The translations under genes and the position numbers were made by a program. The notes beneath the pieces are model-generated. The model searched no databases, was not told the DNA's origin, and saw only the letters and a list, made by a program, of their open reading frames with translations. From CAYVTV01 sp964526475 (GTDB lineage: Bacteria; Bacteroidota; Bacteroidia; Bacteroidales; GCA-2748055), in contig CAZGKF010000011.1 of NCBI GenBank assembly GCA_964526475.1, forward strand, positions 1 to 64,000: a DNA stretch of 64,000 bases, written 5' to 3'. This document shows, piece by piece, positions 55,464 through 63,487 of this stretch; the stretch's first letter is position 1, and each line of letters begins with the position of its first letter.

Positions 55464-55510
55464 TTATAATATTTTTTAAATGCCTGATTCATTAAAAATA
55501 AAAGAATAAA

Positions 55511-58153
55511 ATGACTAAGAATAAAGAAAAATTACGCCTCAACGAACACTATTCAGGCAAAAAAAACTGGTTGAAATGGGGTCCGTACCTCAGCGAACGC
55601 CAGTGGGGCACGGTACGCGAAGATTACAGCGCCGATGGCAGCGCCTGGGACTTTTTCCCGCACGACCATGCCCGTAGCCGCGTTTACCGCTGGGGCGAAG
55701 ATGGAATTGCCGGAATCAGCGACGAGTACGGAAATTTGTGTTTCTCGGTAGCTTTGTGGAATGGCAAAGACCCCATTATTAAAGAACGCCTGTTTGGGCT
55801 TACCGGTTCCGAGGGTAATCATGGAGAAGACGTGAAGGAACTGTACTATTATCTTGATTCAACCCCTACCCATTCCTACATGAAACACCTGTACAAATAT
55901 TCGCAGGCTGAATTTCCGTACGAAAAATTAATCTCCGAAAACAGAAACCGATCGAAACACGAAGGTGAGTTTGAATTAACGGATACGGGCATTTTTAATG
56001 AAAATCGCTATTTTGATGTATTTACCGAATATGCCAAAGCCGATAACGAAGATATTTTAATCAAAATTACCATTCATAACCGCGCAAACGAAGAAGCCGC
56101 CGTTTCGGTGTTGCCAACACTTTGGTTCAGAAATTTATGGAGCTTTGGGCTGATTAAGGAAAAACCTCGTTTGGAACTGGCTGCCGAAAAGGATGCAAAA
56201 TATGTAAGAGCTGTTCACCCAAAATTGGGGGAATATTATTTTTATTTTGGTGAAAATCCTCATACGCTGTTCACCGAAAACGAGACCAATGTAGAACGCT
56301 TATTTAACCTGCCTGTTCAAAGCCCGTTTGTTAAAGACGCCATAAACGATGCCGTTGTAAAACAAGACTTTAGCTTGTTGGAAGGGCTTGCTGAAGGCAC
56401 TAAATTTTCGCCCGTTTACGAATTAAAGATCGCGGGGGGCGAGAATTATGAAATAAGATTGCGTTTATCGAAGCCGAAATTAAACGATAATGCGCTGACA
56501 GAAAGTTTTAATGTCCTTTTTGAGGAAAGGCAAAAGGAAGCCGATGCCTTTTACGACGAACTTTGTGTTGAGGATGAAGAACTGAAAAACATACAACGGC
56601 AGGCTTTTGCCGGAATGTTATGGAGTAAACAATATTACAATATTGATATTCCCCGCTGGCTCAATGGCGATCCGGGACAAACACCACCCCCGGAAAGCCG
56701 AAAAAAAGGGCGTAACCACGAGTGGGTCAGCCTCAATAATGAAGACATAATTTCGATGCCCGACAAATGGGAATACCCCTGGTACGCGGCCTGGGATCTG
56801 GCATTTCATTGTATTCCGCTGGCTATGGTTGACCCCGGTTTTGCGAAAAGCCAGCTTATACTTTTCCTGCGCGAATGGTACATGCGCCCCAACGGACAGC
56901 TGCCGGCTTACGAATGGTCGTTCAGAGATGTAAATCCACCTGTTCACGCCTGGGCCTGTCTTCAGGTTTACCGTATTGAAAAGAAAAACACAGGAATAGG
57001 TGATGTTGATTTTTTGAAAAAAACATTTCAGAAACTGCTGATCAATTTTACATGGTGGGTGAACCGAAAAGACCACAATGACAACAATGTCTTTGAGGGT
57101 GGTTTCCTGGGTTTGGATAACATTGGTGTGTTCGACCGCAGTTCGTTTATCCCCGGTGGCGGCCATCTTGAGCAGGCCGATGGCACAAGCTGGATGGCTA
57201 TGTATTGCCTGAATATGCTCGACATGGCACTGGAAATAGCACAGACAGACGACACGTATGAAGATGTGGCTACAAAATTTTTTGAACATTTTGTGTATAT
57301 AGCCGAATCTCTTAACCGCATGGGCGAAGACTGGACCGGCGCCTGGGACGAAAATGAAGGTTTCTTTTACGACATTCTGGCCAAACCCGACGGAACGTAC
57401 ATTCCGCTAAAAGTGCGCTCATTGGTTGGTCTCTCTTCCTTTTTTGCCACCCTGGTATTAGATCGCGAACGGCTCAAAAATGTCCCTGATTTTATGAAAC
57501 GGCTCAGATGGTTCCGCAATTATCGGCTTGCAAACAACTCTTATCTGGCCATTGAAGAATTACACGATGGTGAAGATATTTTATTGTCGCTTACACCACG
57601 GAAACGGCTCGAAAAACTATTGAATGCACTGCTCAATCAGGATGAGTTCTTATCGCCACACGGCATCCGGAGTGTTTCCAAAACACATGAAAAACCTTAT
57701 ATGGTTAAGATCGATGGTACTGAATATGGGCTTCAATACGAACCCGGCGAAAGCTCTACTTCACTTTTTGGTGGTAACTCTAACTGGCGCGGCCCTGTTT
57801 GGATGCCCATGAATTACCTTTTAATACAATCTCTTCTGGAGTTATATAAATATTATGGTAATTCGGTAATTTCTGCCTGCCCGGCAGGATGCGACCGTTT
57901 GGTGAACCTCGACCAGATTGCTGAAGACATTTCAAAGAGTCTGATTTCAATTTTTCAATCCGATGCCAAAGGAAACCGTCCAGTTCACAGCAACAACATG
58001 CTTTACAGCAACGATCCACACTTTAAAGATTTAGTGCTGTTTTACGAATACTTTCATGGCGACACCGGGAGGGGAATCGGGGCCTCACACCAAACAGGCT
58101 GGACAGGTCTGGTGGCCGAGTTGATTCAAAGGATGTATAAGGGAAAACCATAA
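55511..58153 (+). CDS. MGH1-like glucosidase (GH63-related)
   Basis: This 880-residue cytoplasmic protein has the (alpha/alpha)6-barrel domain of MGH1/GH63-type glucosidases. Landmarks are DYSADGSAWDFFPHDHARSR early on, WYAAWDLAFHCIPLAMVDPG, and the C-terminal NSNWRGPVWMPMNYLLI. The family removes glucose from small glucosides such as glucosylglycerate or mannosylglycerate. With GH15 and the SDR it suggests use of compatible solutes or storage sugars. Length is normal; no truncation is seen. Confidence 0.88.
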   Translation: MTKNKEKLRLNEHYSGKKNWLKWGPYLSERQWGTVREDYSADGSAWDFFPHDHARSRVYRWGEDGIAGISDEYGNLCFSVALWNGKDPIIKERLFGLTGSEGNHGEDVKELYYYLDSTPTHSYMKHLYKYSQAEFPYEKLISENRNRSKHEGEFELTDTGIFNENRYFDVFTEYAKADNEDILIKITIHNRANEEAAVSVLPTLWFRNLWSFGLIKEKPRLELAAEKDAKYVRAVHPKLGEYYFYFGENPHTLFTENETNVERLFNLPVQSPFVKDAINDAVVKQDFSLLEGLAEGTKFSPVYELKIAGGENYEIRLRLSKPKLNDNALTESFNVLFEERQKEADAFYDELCVEDEELKNIQRQAFAGMLWSKQYYNIDIPRWLNGDPGQTPPPESRKKGRNHEWVSLNNEDIISMPDKWEYPWYAAWDLAFHCIPLAMVDPGFAKSQLILFLREWYMRPNGQLPAYEWSFRDVNPPVHAWACLQVYRIEKKNTGIGDVDFLKKTFQKLLINFTWWVNRKDHNDNNVFEGGFLGLDNIGVFDRSSFIPGGGHLEQADGTSWMAMYCLNMLDMALEIAQTDDTYEDVATKFFEHFVYIAESLNRMGEDWTGAWDENEGFFYDILAKPDGTYIPLKVRSLVGLSSFFATLVLDRERLKNVPDFMKRLRWFRNYRLANNSYLAIEELHDGEDILLSLTPRKRLEKLLNALLNQDEFLSPHGIRSVSKTHEKPYMVKIDGTEYGLQYEPGESSTSLFGGNSNWRGPVWMPMNYLLIQSLLELYKYYGNSVISACPAGCDRLVNLDQIAEDISKSLISIFQSDAKGNRPVHSNNMLYSNDPHFKDLVLFYEYFHGDTGRGIGASHQTGWTGLVAELIQRMYKGKP

Positions 58154-58261
58154 TAATTATCAAAAAAGAAGAAAAAAAGTCAGGTTTGGAAAAGCGGACG
58201 ACTATATGTTTAGAAAACGAATAAGAATTTTGTATTAATGTTAAATTTAACAATCAAAATC

Positions 58262-58669
58262 ATGAAAACAATGAAAACAATTTTCGCAAGTGTTACATTC
58301 ATCCTGCTTATATCTCTCCTTTCATTTGCAGGTAATGGAACAAAAGTAATAGCAGTAATTAACCATGCAAGCTGGTGTTCGACATGTCAAAACCATGGTG
58401 AAAGGGCGCAGGCTGCCTTTATGGAAAATAATAAAGATGAAACAATCTTGTTTATCGTTAATGATCTTTCCAACGAAGAAACCAAACTAAAATCAGCTGT
58501 AGAACTTAAAAATGCGGGTTTGGATAAGGTGATGGGAGATCGCAAGGCTACCGGTGTGGTATATTTTTTTAACGCGGAGACGAAAGAATTTATTACCTCG
58601 GTAAGCGTTGCAAAAAGTAACGGGGAGCTTGCTGAAGCACTGATTTTAGCAAAGAAAGGATTAAAATAG
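58262..58669 (+). CDS. Exported thioredoxin-like protein
   Basis: This protein of about 135 residues has a signal peptide (MKTMKTIFASVTF, ends near SFAG). The thioredoxin-like domain carries the redox motif ASWCSTCQNHG. It is probably a periplasmic thiol oxidoreductase. I chose ATG 58262 over an ATG 24 bases upstream because it gives the better leader. A terminator follows closely. Confidence 0.8.
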   Translation: MKTMKTIFASVTFILLISLLSFAGNGTKVIAVINHASWCSTCQNHGERAQAAFMENNKDETILFIVNDLSNEETKLKSAVELKNAGLDKVMGDRKATGVVYFFNAETKEFITSVSVAKSNGELAEALILAKKGLK

Positions 58670-58692
58670 AGAATTTGTGATTTAGAAAAGAA

Positions 58693-58717
58693 GAGCGGGA
58701 TCAATGTCCCGCTTTTA
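58693..58717 (+). terminator. Intrinsic terminator
   Basis: GCGGGA (58695-58700) pairs with TCCCGC (58707-58712), flanked by A on the left and TTTT on the right. It sits between the thioredoxin gene and the convergent AbiEii-type gene and may serve both. Confidence 0.75.
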
Positions 58718-58739
58718 TTACGCGTTTATTAGTGAATAC

Positions 58740-59366
58740 TCACCGAAGATAGTCACTAACAACCCGTTGAATGCCTTTTTTAACACCTTCCCAGGTTTGC
58801 TTCTTAAAACTTACGGGAGTTTCACTTTCTTCCGCGTCAACAAAATAAGTGATTGCATTTGGAATACTAATGGCGAGCATTTGGCTTGGATATTTTTTAT
58901 TGTGCCAGTCCATAATTTGTTGTAAGGAATAATGTTGTAATAATTCGTACAAATCCCAAAAGTCTTTTTTCTTTCCACGTCCCAGAATAGCCTGAATTTT
59001 CATGGCTGCGATGTCCTGACTACTATAAAGTCTTATGCCTTCAACCTCCTCGATAGTGGCAAGTAGCGGGAATGGGTAATAAACAATATCAACTTTGATT
59101 TTATTAATGTAACAGAATATTCCCAATTTTTTATGACCACTTTCATACTTATAACCACCTCCAAATTCATTTAAAAAGTCTTTTTCAATAAAAGAGTGTT
59201 CAAATTCTTCATGAAAAAATAAATCCAGATCAATCGAACTTCGGTGTCCGTAACGTAACGCCAATGCGGTTCCTCCAACCAGTGAAAATGTTTGCATGGA
59301 AGGGAGTGCCATTAACTTTTTTAGTAGGGAAAAAGTTCCGGGTTCAATTGTCTGAGTATGTAACAT
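58740..59366 (-). CDS. AbiEii/AbiGii-type nucleotidyltransferase toxin
   Basis: This 208-residue protein has the nucleotidyltransferase signature of AbiEii: LVGGTALALRYGHRSSIDLD (GG-T and the first metal acids), IKVDIVYYPF, and the lysine-rich AAMKIQAILGRGKKKDFWDL. Related toxins block tRNA or translation by adding nucleotides and act in phage defence. It overlaps the upstream DUF6922-type gene by 46 bases, a toxin-antitoxin-like arrangement. Confidence 0.85.
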   Translation of the reverse strand: MLHTQTIEPGTFSLLKKLMALPSMQTFSLVGGTALALRYGHRSSIDLDLFFHEEFEHSFIEKDFLNEFGGGYKYESGHKKLGIFCYINKIKVDIVYYPFPLLATIEEVEGIRLYSSQDIAAMKIQAILGRGKKKDFWDLYELLQHYSLQQIMDWHNKKYPSQMLAISIPNAITYFVDAEESETPVSFKKQTWEGVKKGIQRVVSDYLR

Positions 59367-59623
59367 CTGAATTCATTTAATGGTTTCCCGGTTACAGCAC
59401 TGGCAAGATGGATCCTGTGTTCTGGTAAATACTTTGCATTCAACAAGGCCCTGGTTACTTTTTCATCACCGTAATACCTCCGGCACTGACGAATATCTTC
59501 TACATCACCGCGCTCGAAAACCCGCTCAATAACGAAGTTGGCTTTGGCATCGTAGTCGATTTTCTCAAAGTTAACATCCCAGAAAATACACTTTTGAAAT
59601 GCCGGTTTCTTTTTTGACTTCAT
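59321..59623 (-). CDS. DUF6922-type partner (probable antitoxin) of the AbiEii gene
   Basis: This protein of about 100 residues starts at MKSKKKPAFQKCIFWDVNFE and continues with VIERVFERGDVEDIRQCRRY and ALLNAKYLPEHRIHL, the DUF6922 layout. Genes of this kind regularly precede AbiEii-type toxins in Bacteroidota. I chose ATG 59623; 26 more codons open upstream are AT-rich and non-conserved. The 46-base overlap implies coupled translation. Confidence 0.75.
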   Translation of the reverse strand: MKSKKKPAFQKCIFWDVNFEKIDYDAKANFVIERVFERGDVEDIRQCRRYYGDEKVTRALLNAKYLPEHRIHLASAVTGKPLNEFRCYILRQLNPELFPY

Positions 59624-59777
59624 ACAGCGAAGATAAATAATTTGAATAAAAGATGAGATAAGGTTCTGTTTGAAATTTAAATCAAACAAAAGAAAAACCA
59701 ATTACTGAAAATATAATAAGTAAATTAGGGATTAATTATATTACACCGGAGAATATTCAGGAAAAACCGGCCAACGA

Positions 59778-60290
59778 ATGGGTGAAAGATTTTTTAAATA
59801 TTTAAATATGACATTACAAGATAATTGGCAGTTTCATTTTCATGAGTTTAAACTGGAACAAGCTCTGGAACTGGAACAATTTCGGGAAATGGATTATTAT
59901 GCAGTGGAAAATTATCAACTTTCCATTGAATTGATGATGGAAAATGCCGGATTACATTTAGCCCGTATCGTAAGTAAGGTTGCCGGTCCTTTGTCGATCA
60001 TAAAAATCCTCTGGCATCTTCCTGCCCAAACGGAGATTTTTGTTGCCGATTTGGGAATTCCTGTCAAATTAATACGAAATATCGAAACTGATAAACTAAT
60101 AGGTGCCAGGATAATAGCCCCGGAAGGTGGGGAACTTGTTCAGCAGTTAAGCATGGCCATCAAATATGGAATTACGATAAAAGACCTCGCCGAAAGTTTT
60201 TATCCTTACCTGACTTTGGGAGAAGGTATAAAACTTGCCGCTCTCACTTTCAACAAAGACATCTCAAAACTTAGTTGCTGCGCCACATAA
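59778..60290 (+). pseudogene. Mosaic frame: NnrE pieces joined to a mercuric-reductase-like C-terminus
   Basis: This is a 170-residue frame made of parts. Residues of about 35-68 (REMDYYAVENYQLSIELMME, NAGLHLARIV) match the start of NAD(P)H-hydrate epimerase. Residues of about 70-98 (WHLPAQTEIFVADLGIPVKL) match its end. From about residue 100 (TDKLIGARIIAPEGGELVQQ, then TFNKDISKLSCCA) it is the C-terminus of a MerA/dihydrolipoamide-dehydrogenase-like protein. Neither enzyme is complete. Two deletions are needed to explain it. Confidence 0.6.
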
Positions 60291-60445
60291 TCAATCAGCC
60301 AGGTGAATCTTTCCTTAAGATTGTTGCTTTCTCAATATTGGGAAAGTTGAGATATGTTTTCATGATCATTCATAAACGGAAAATATATAGTTATGAAATT
60401 GTCAGGTACCATGAATTTCCTCGTCTATTAAGTTAAATATATAAA

Positions 60446-61054
60446 ATGGAAAAATATTCATTCACTTATTTTTTCATCGGAGCTTTCGCCTGCACCATTG
60501 GCGCCATCCCATTCGGGCTGGTCAACCTTTCGGTAGTGGAATCCACTCTGAAAACCAATACACGACGGGCTATGAACATAGCGCATGGTGCATCCCTGGT
60601 TGAAGTACTTTTTGCATTGGCATCTATCCTGGCAGGAGCATGGTTGTCGCACTACCTGAGCGGGAGTATTCATTTAAAATATATCGTATTCGCAGTTTTA
60701 TTATTTTTTGGGATATGGTTTTGGTTTAAAAAAAATACAGCAATTAAATCCAATAAGGATAGTTCTATGGGGTTTTTTAAAGGCATTTTGTTAAATCTGT
60801 TAAGCGTTCAGGTACTTTTATTCTGGCTCTTTACGGTTACCATTCTATCTGCAAAACAACTATTGCCATCTACTCTTATTCAAATTTTGTTATTCATTTC
60901 CGGTGTCTGGTTGGCCAAAATGAGCGTTTTAAAATTGTATGCATTTTTGGCTGTTAAAGTAGTTTCCCGTGCCACTACCCTGTCATCTAATATTAACCGC
61001 ATTATTGGAGCGGTATTGGTATCTGTCTCAATTTTACAATTAATAAAAATTTAG
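60446..61054 (+). CDS. LysE-family exporter
   Basis: This 202-residue membrane protein has five to six helices and starts with FFIGAFACTIGAIPFGLVNL, the LysE/RhtB opening with the polar -PFG- site. Members export amino acids or other small solutes. It ends 4 bases before the redoxin remnant, so that gene was probably in its operon. Confidence 0.8.
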   Translation: MEKYSFTYFFIGAFACTIGAIPFGLVNLSVVESTLKTNTRRAMNIAHGASLVEVLFALASILAGAWLSHYLSGSIHLKYIVFAVLLFFGIWFWFKKNTAIKSNKDSSMGFFKGILLNLLSVQVLLFWLFTVTILSAKQLLPSTLIQILLFISGVWLAKMSVLKLYAFLAVKVVSRATTLSSNINRIIGAVLVSVSILQLIKI

Positions 61055-61058
61055 GAAA

Positions 61059-61366
61059 ATGAAATCATTTAGTATTCACATATTTATCCTTTTTATTATG
61101 ACAAGTGTATCAGCACAAAATTACCCCGGTTTTAAAGATACGCAAGGCTTGCAAGTGGGACAGCAGGCCCCGGATTTTTATCAGAAAGATGCAGGGGGAA
61201 GGATTTCAAGCATTCTGATGACAGTGAACGGCTTCCAATACCCGCTACCTATATAGTTGAATCCGGTGGAAAAATTGTATGGCGCCATTTCGATCCCGAT
61301 TATAAAAAACGTTCCACCATGGAGGATATCATTTCATCCCTTGATGCCCTTGATACTCATTTTTAA
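61059..61366 (+). pseudogene. Redoxin (TlpA/AhpC-like) gene with deletion and frameshift
   Basis: The first frame gives a signal peptide (ends SAQ) and the start of a redoxin (GLQVGQQAPDFYQKDAGG) up to a stop at 61254-61256. A second frame then gives the C-terminus (IPATYIVESGGKIVWRHFDP, then MEDIISSLDAL) and stops at 61366. The central part with the active cysteine (about 80 residues) is missing. No working peroxiredoxin can be made. Confidence 0.7.
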
Positions 61367-61573
61367 AATAAGACGATATAATATTGCATACCATATTAAT
61401 TACCATTATTTCTGTAATTGATAAAAATGGTTTTTATCTTATCTTTGAAAAAGAGTTTGTCAGGTTGAAATTATTACGAACATAAGATGTCGAAATATTT
61501 TGAAGTCAGCTATAATCAAAAAAAAGTAGTTGCCTGAAAAAAATGCTTTGCAAATATTTAAAATTATATCAAA

Positions 61574-61852
61574 ATGAAAGCAATTTGGAATGGGAAAATC
61601 ATTGCCGAAAGCGATGATATAGTCAACATAGAAGGTAACAGTTACTTCCCGCTTGACTCAGTAAACACAGAATACCTTAAAGATAGTGAAGCCCACACTG
61701 TTTGCCCCTGGAAGGGAACAGCTTCCTATTACAATCTGGAGGTCGATGGTAAAATTAATCACGATGCTGTTTGGTATTATCCCGAACCTTCACTTCTGGC
61801 GAAAAGTATTAAAAACCGGGTAGCATTCTGGAAGGGAGTTGAGGTGAAGTAA
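61574..61852 (+). CDS. DUF427 protein
   Basis: This 92-residue protein is a single DUF427 domain: KAIWNGKIIAESDDIVNIEG, FPLDSVNTEYL, VCPWKGTASYYNLEVDG and WYYPEPS. The family is widespread in bacteria and fungi, has a small beta-fold and no proven function. It sits 38 bases before the sulfurtransferase gene. The 207 bases upstream hold no further gene. Confidence 0.9.
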   Translation: MKAIWNGKIIAESDDIVNIEGNSYFPLDSVNTEYLKDSEAHTVCPWKGTASYYNLEVDGKINHDAVWYYPEPSLLAKSIKNRVAFWKGVEVK

Positions 61853-61890
61853 TCGCTTCATAAGGTATTAACTATTAAAATTATATAATT

Positions 61891-63198
61891 GTGAAGCAAT
61901 TGACAACCAATGATCTTATCGCATACCTAAAAAAAGGAAGTAAAATCATCGACTCTCGTCCCGTGGACGCATACAATGGCTGGCAGCTGAAAAATGAACC
62001 GCGTGGCGGACACATCGAAAACGCTAAAAGTCTGCCGGCAAAATGGCTTAAATACATTGATTGGATTGAAACAGTAGAGCATAAAAATATTAATCACCGG
62101 GACGAACTGATTGTATACGGGTATTCATATGAAGAGACTCTAAGCGTAGCTAAAAGATTTATGAAATCTGGTTATAGGAAAGTTTCCATTTACAATGAAT
62201 TTTTGAATGAATGGACGACTAATCCAGAACTTCCTATGCAAAAACTCGAAAGGTTTAATCATCTTGTTCCGGCAGAGTGGGTAAACGAATTGATTTCGGG
62301 AGGCAACCCCGCTTACTATCACAACCAATCATTTTTAATCGTGCATTCTCATTATCGCAACCGCGACGCATACCTGAGCGGGCACATTCCGGGGGCTATT
62401 GACATGGACACTCTCGCACTGGAAGCACCGGAAACCTGGAACAGGCGCTCTCCTGCAGAGTTAAAAGAAGCTATGGAGAAGCACGGCATAACCGCGGATA
62501 CTACTGTAGTTTTATATGGAAAATACATGGATCCCGACAATGCATCGGAATTTCCGGGAAGTGCTGCAGGCGATATCGGTGCCATACGGAATGCTTTTAT
62601 CATGATGTATGCCGGTGTAAAAGATGTGCGGGTGCTGAACGGGGGATTTCAATCATGGATAGATGCAGGGTTTGAAATCTCCTGTACAGACGAACCCAAA
62701 AATCCGGTACCTGAATTTGGCACTCCCATCCCGACCCGTCCCGAACTGGCAGTAGATACCCCGGAAGCCAAACAAATGCTGGTATCCCCTTATGCTGAGC
62801 TGGTGTGTGTACGAAGCTGGCCGGAATACATCGGGGAAGTGAGCGGCTACAATTACATCGAGCCAAAAGGCCGCATTCCAGGTGCCTTGTTTGCCGACTG
62901 TGGAAGCGATGCTTACCATATGGAAAACTATCGCAATGTGGATCACTCAACACGTGAATATAACGAAATAGCAGATATATGGAGAAATAATGGTATCACA
63001 CCCGATAAACATCTTGCGTTTTATTGTGGTACGGGATGGCGGGGCAGTGAAGCCTGGTTTAATGCCTGGCTGATGGGCTGGCCAAATGTTTCTGTTTACG
63101 ATGGCGGCTGGTTCGAATGGAGTGGGGACCCTGCAAATTCTTATGAAAAGGGTATGCCGGGAAGAAAAAGCAGGCTGTTTCTGTGCCTTCTAATATAG
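61891..63198 (+). CDS. Multi-domain sulfurtransferase (rhodanese)
   Basis: This 435-residue protein has three rhodanese-fold parts (about 5-110, 125-250 and 290-420). Only the last has a catalytic cysteine loop, YCGTGWRGSEAW, so the others are probably structural or regulatory. It is close to thiosulfate/3-mercaptopyruvate sulfurtransferases. The start is GTG 61891. The last residues (GRKSRLFLCLLI) look atypical and may reflect a frameshift near the end. It precedes egtD, which suggests a sulfur supply for thiol-histidine compounds. Confidence 0.88.
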   Translation: MKQLTTNDLIAYLKKGSKIIDSRPVDAYNGWQLKNEPRGGHIENAKSLPAKWLKYIDWIETVEHKNINHRDELIVYGYSYEETLSVAKRFMKSGYRKVSIYNEFLNEWTTNPELPMQKLERFNHLVPAEWVNELISGGNPAYYHNQSFLIVHSHYRNRDAYLSGHIPGAIDMDTLALEAPETWNRRSPAELKEAMEKHGITADTTVVLYGKYMDPDNASEFPGSAAGDIGAIRNAFIMMYAGVKDVRVLNGGFQSWIDAGFEISCTDEPKNPVPEFGTPIPTRPELAVDTPEAKQMLVSPYAELVCVRSWPEYIGEVSGYNYIEPKGRIPGALFADCGSDAYHMENYRNVDHSTREYNEIADIWRNNGITPDKHLAFYCGTGWRGSEAWFNAWLMGWPNVSVYDGGWFEWSGDPANSYEKGMPGRKSRLFLCLLI

Positions 63199-63321
63199 TT
63201 GAGGGATGCGCACGTGAGTTCTAATAGTCTTCAGCCTTCAGTCTAAATAACCTGAATAGTTACAATAATTGATATTGAAAATTTTATAAAAGCATAAAGA
63301 AGTATTCTAATAATAAAACTT

Positions 63322-63376
63322 TAGCAGTAAAAATGGAACAACAAACGCTTCTGTCCGTTATAGCAACAGATACCTT
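63322..63376 (+). repeat. 55-base contig-end copy before the gap
   Basis: These 55 bases are identical to 63477-63531 on the other side of the N run and include the egtD start codon. This is best read as the same sequence at the ends of two unmerged contigs. Confidence 0.85.
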
Positions 63377-63476
63377 NNNNNNNNNNNNNNNNNNNNNNNN
63401 NNNNNNNNNNNNNNNNNNNNNNNNNNNNNNNNNNNNNNNNNNNNNNNNNNNNNNNNNNNNNNNNNNNNNNNNNNNN
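63377..63476. other. Assembly gap of exactly 100 N
   Basis: A run of 100 undetermined bases, the usual placeholder for a scaffold joint of unknown size. The identical 55 bases on both sides suggest that the true gap is zero or negative. Confidence 0.99.
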
Positions 63477-63487
63477 TAGCAGTAAAA

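Noticed and set aside
56618..57289. 223-residue minus-strand frame
   Set aside because: It is antisense to the well-conserved MGH1-like glucosidase and shows no protein family features.
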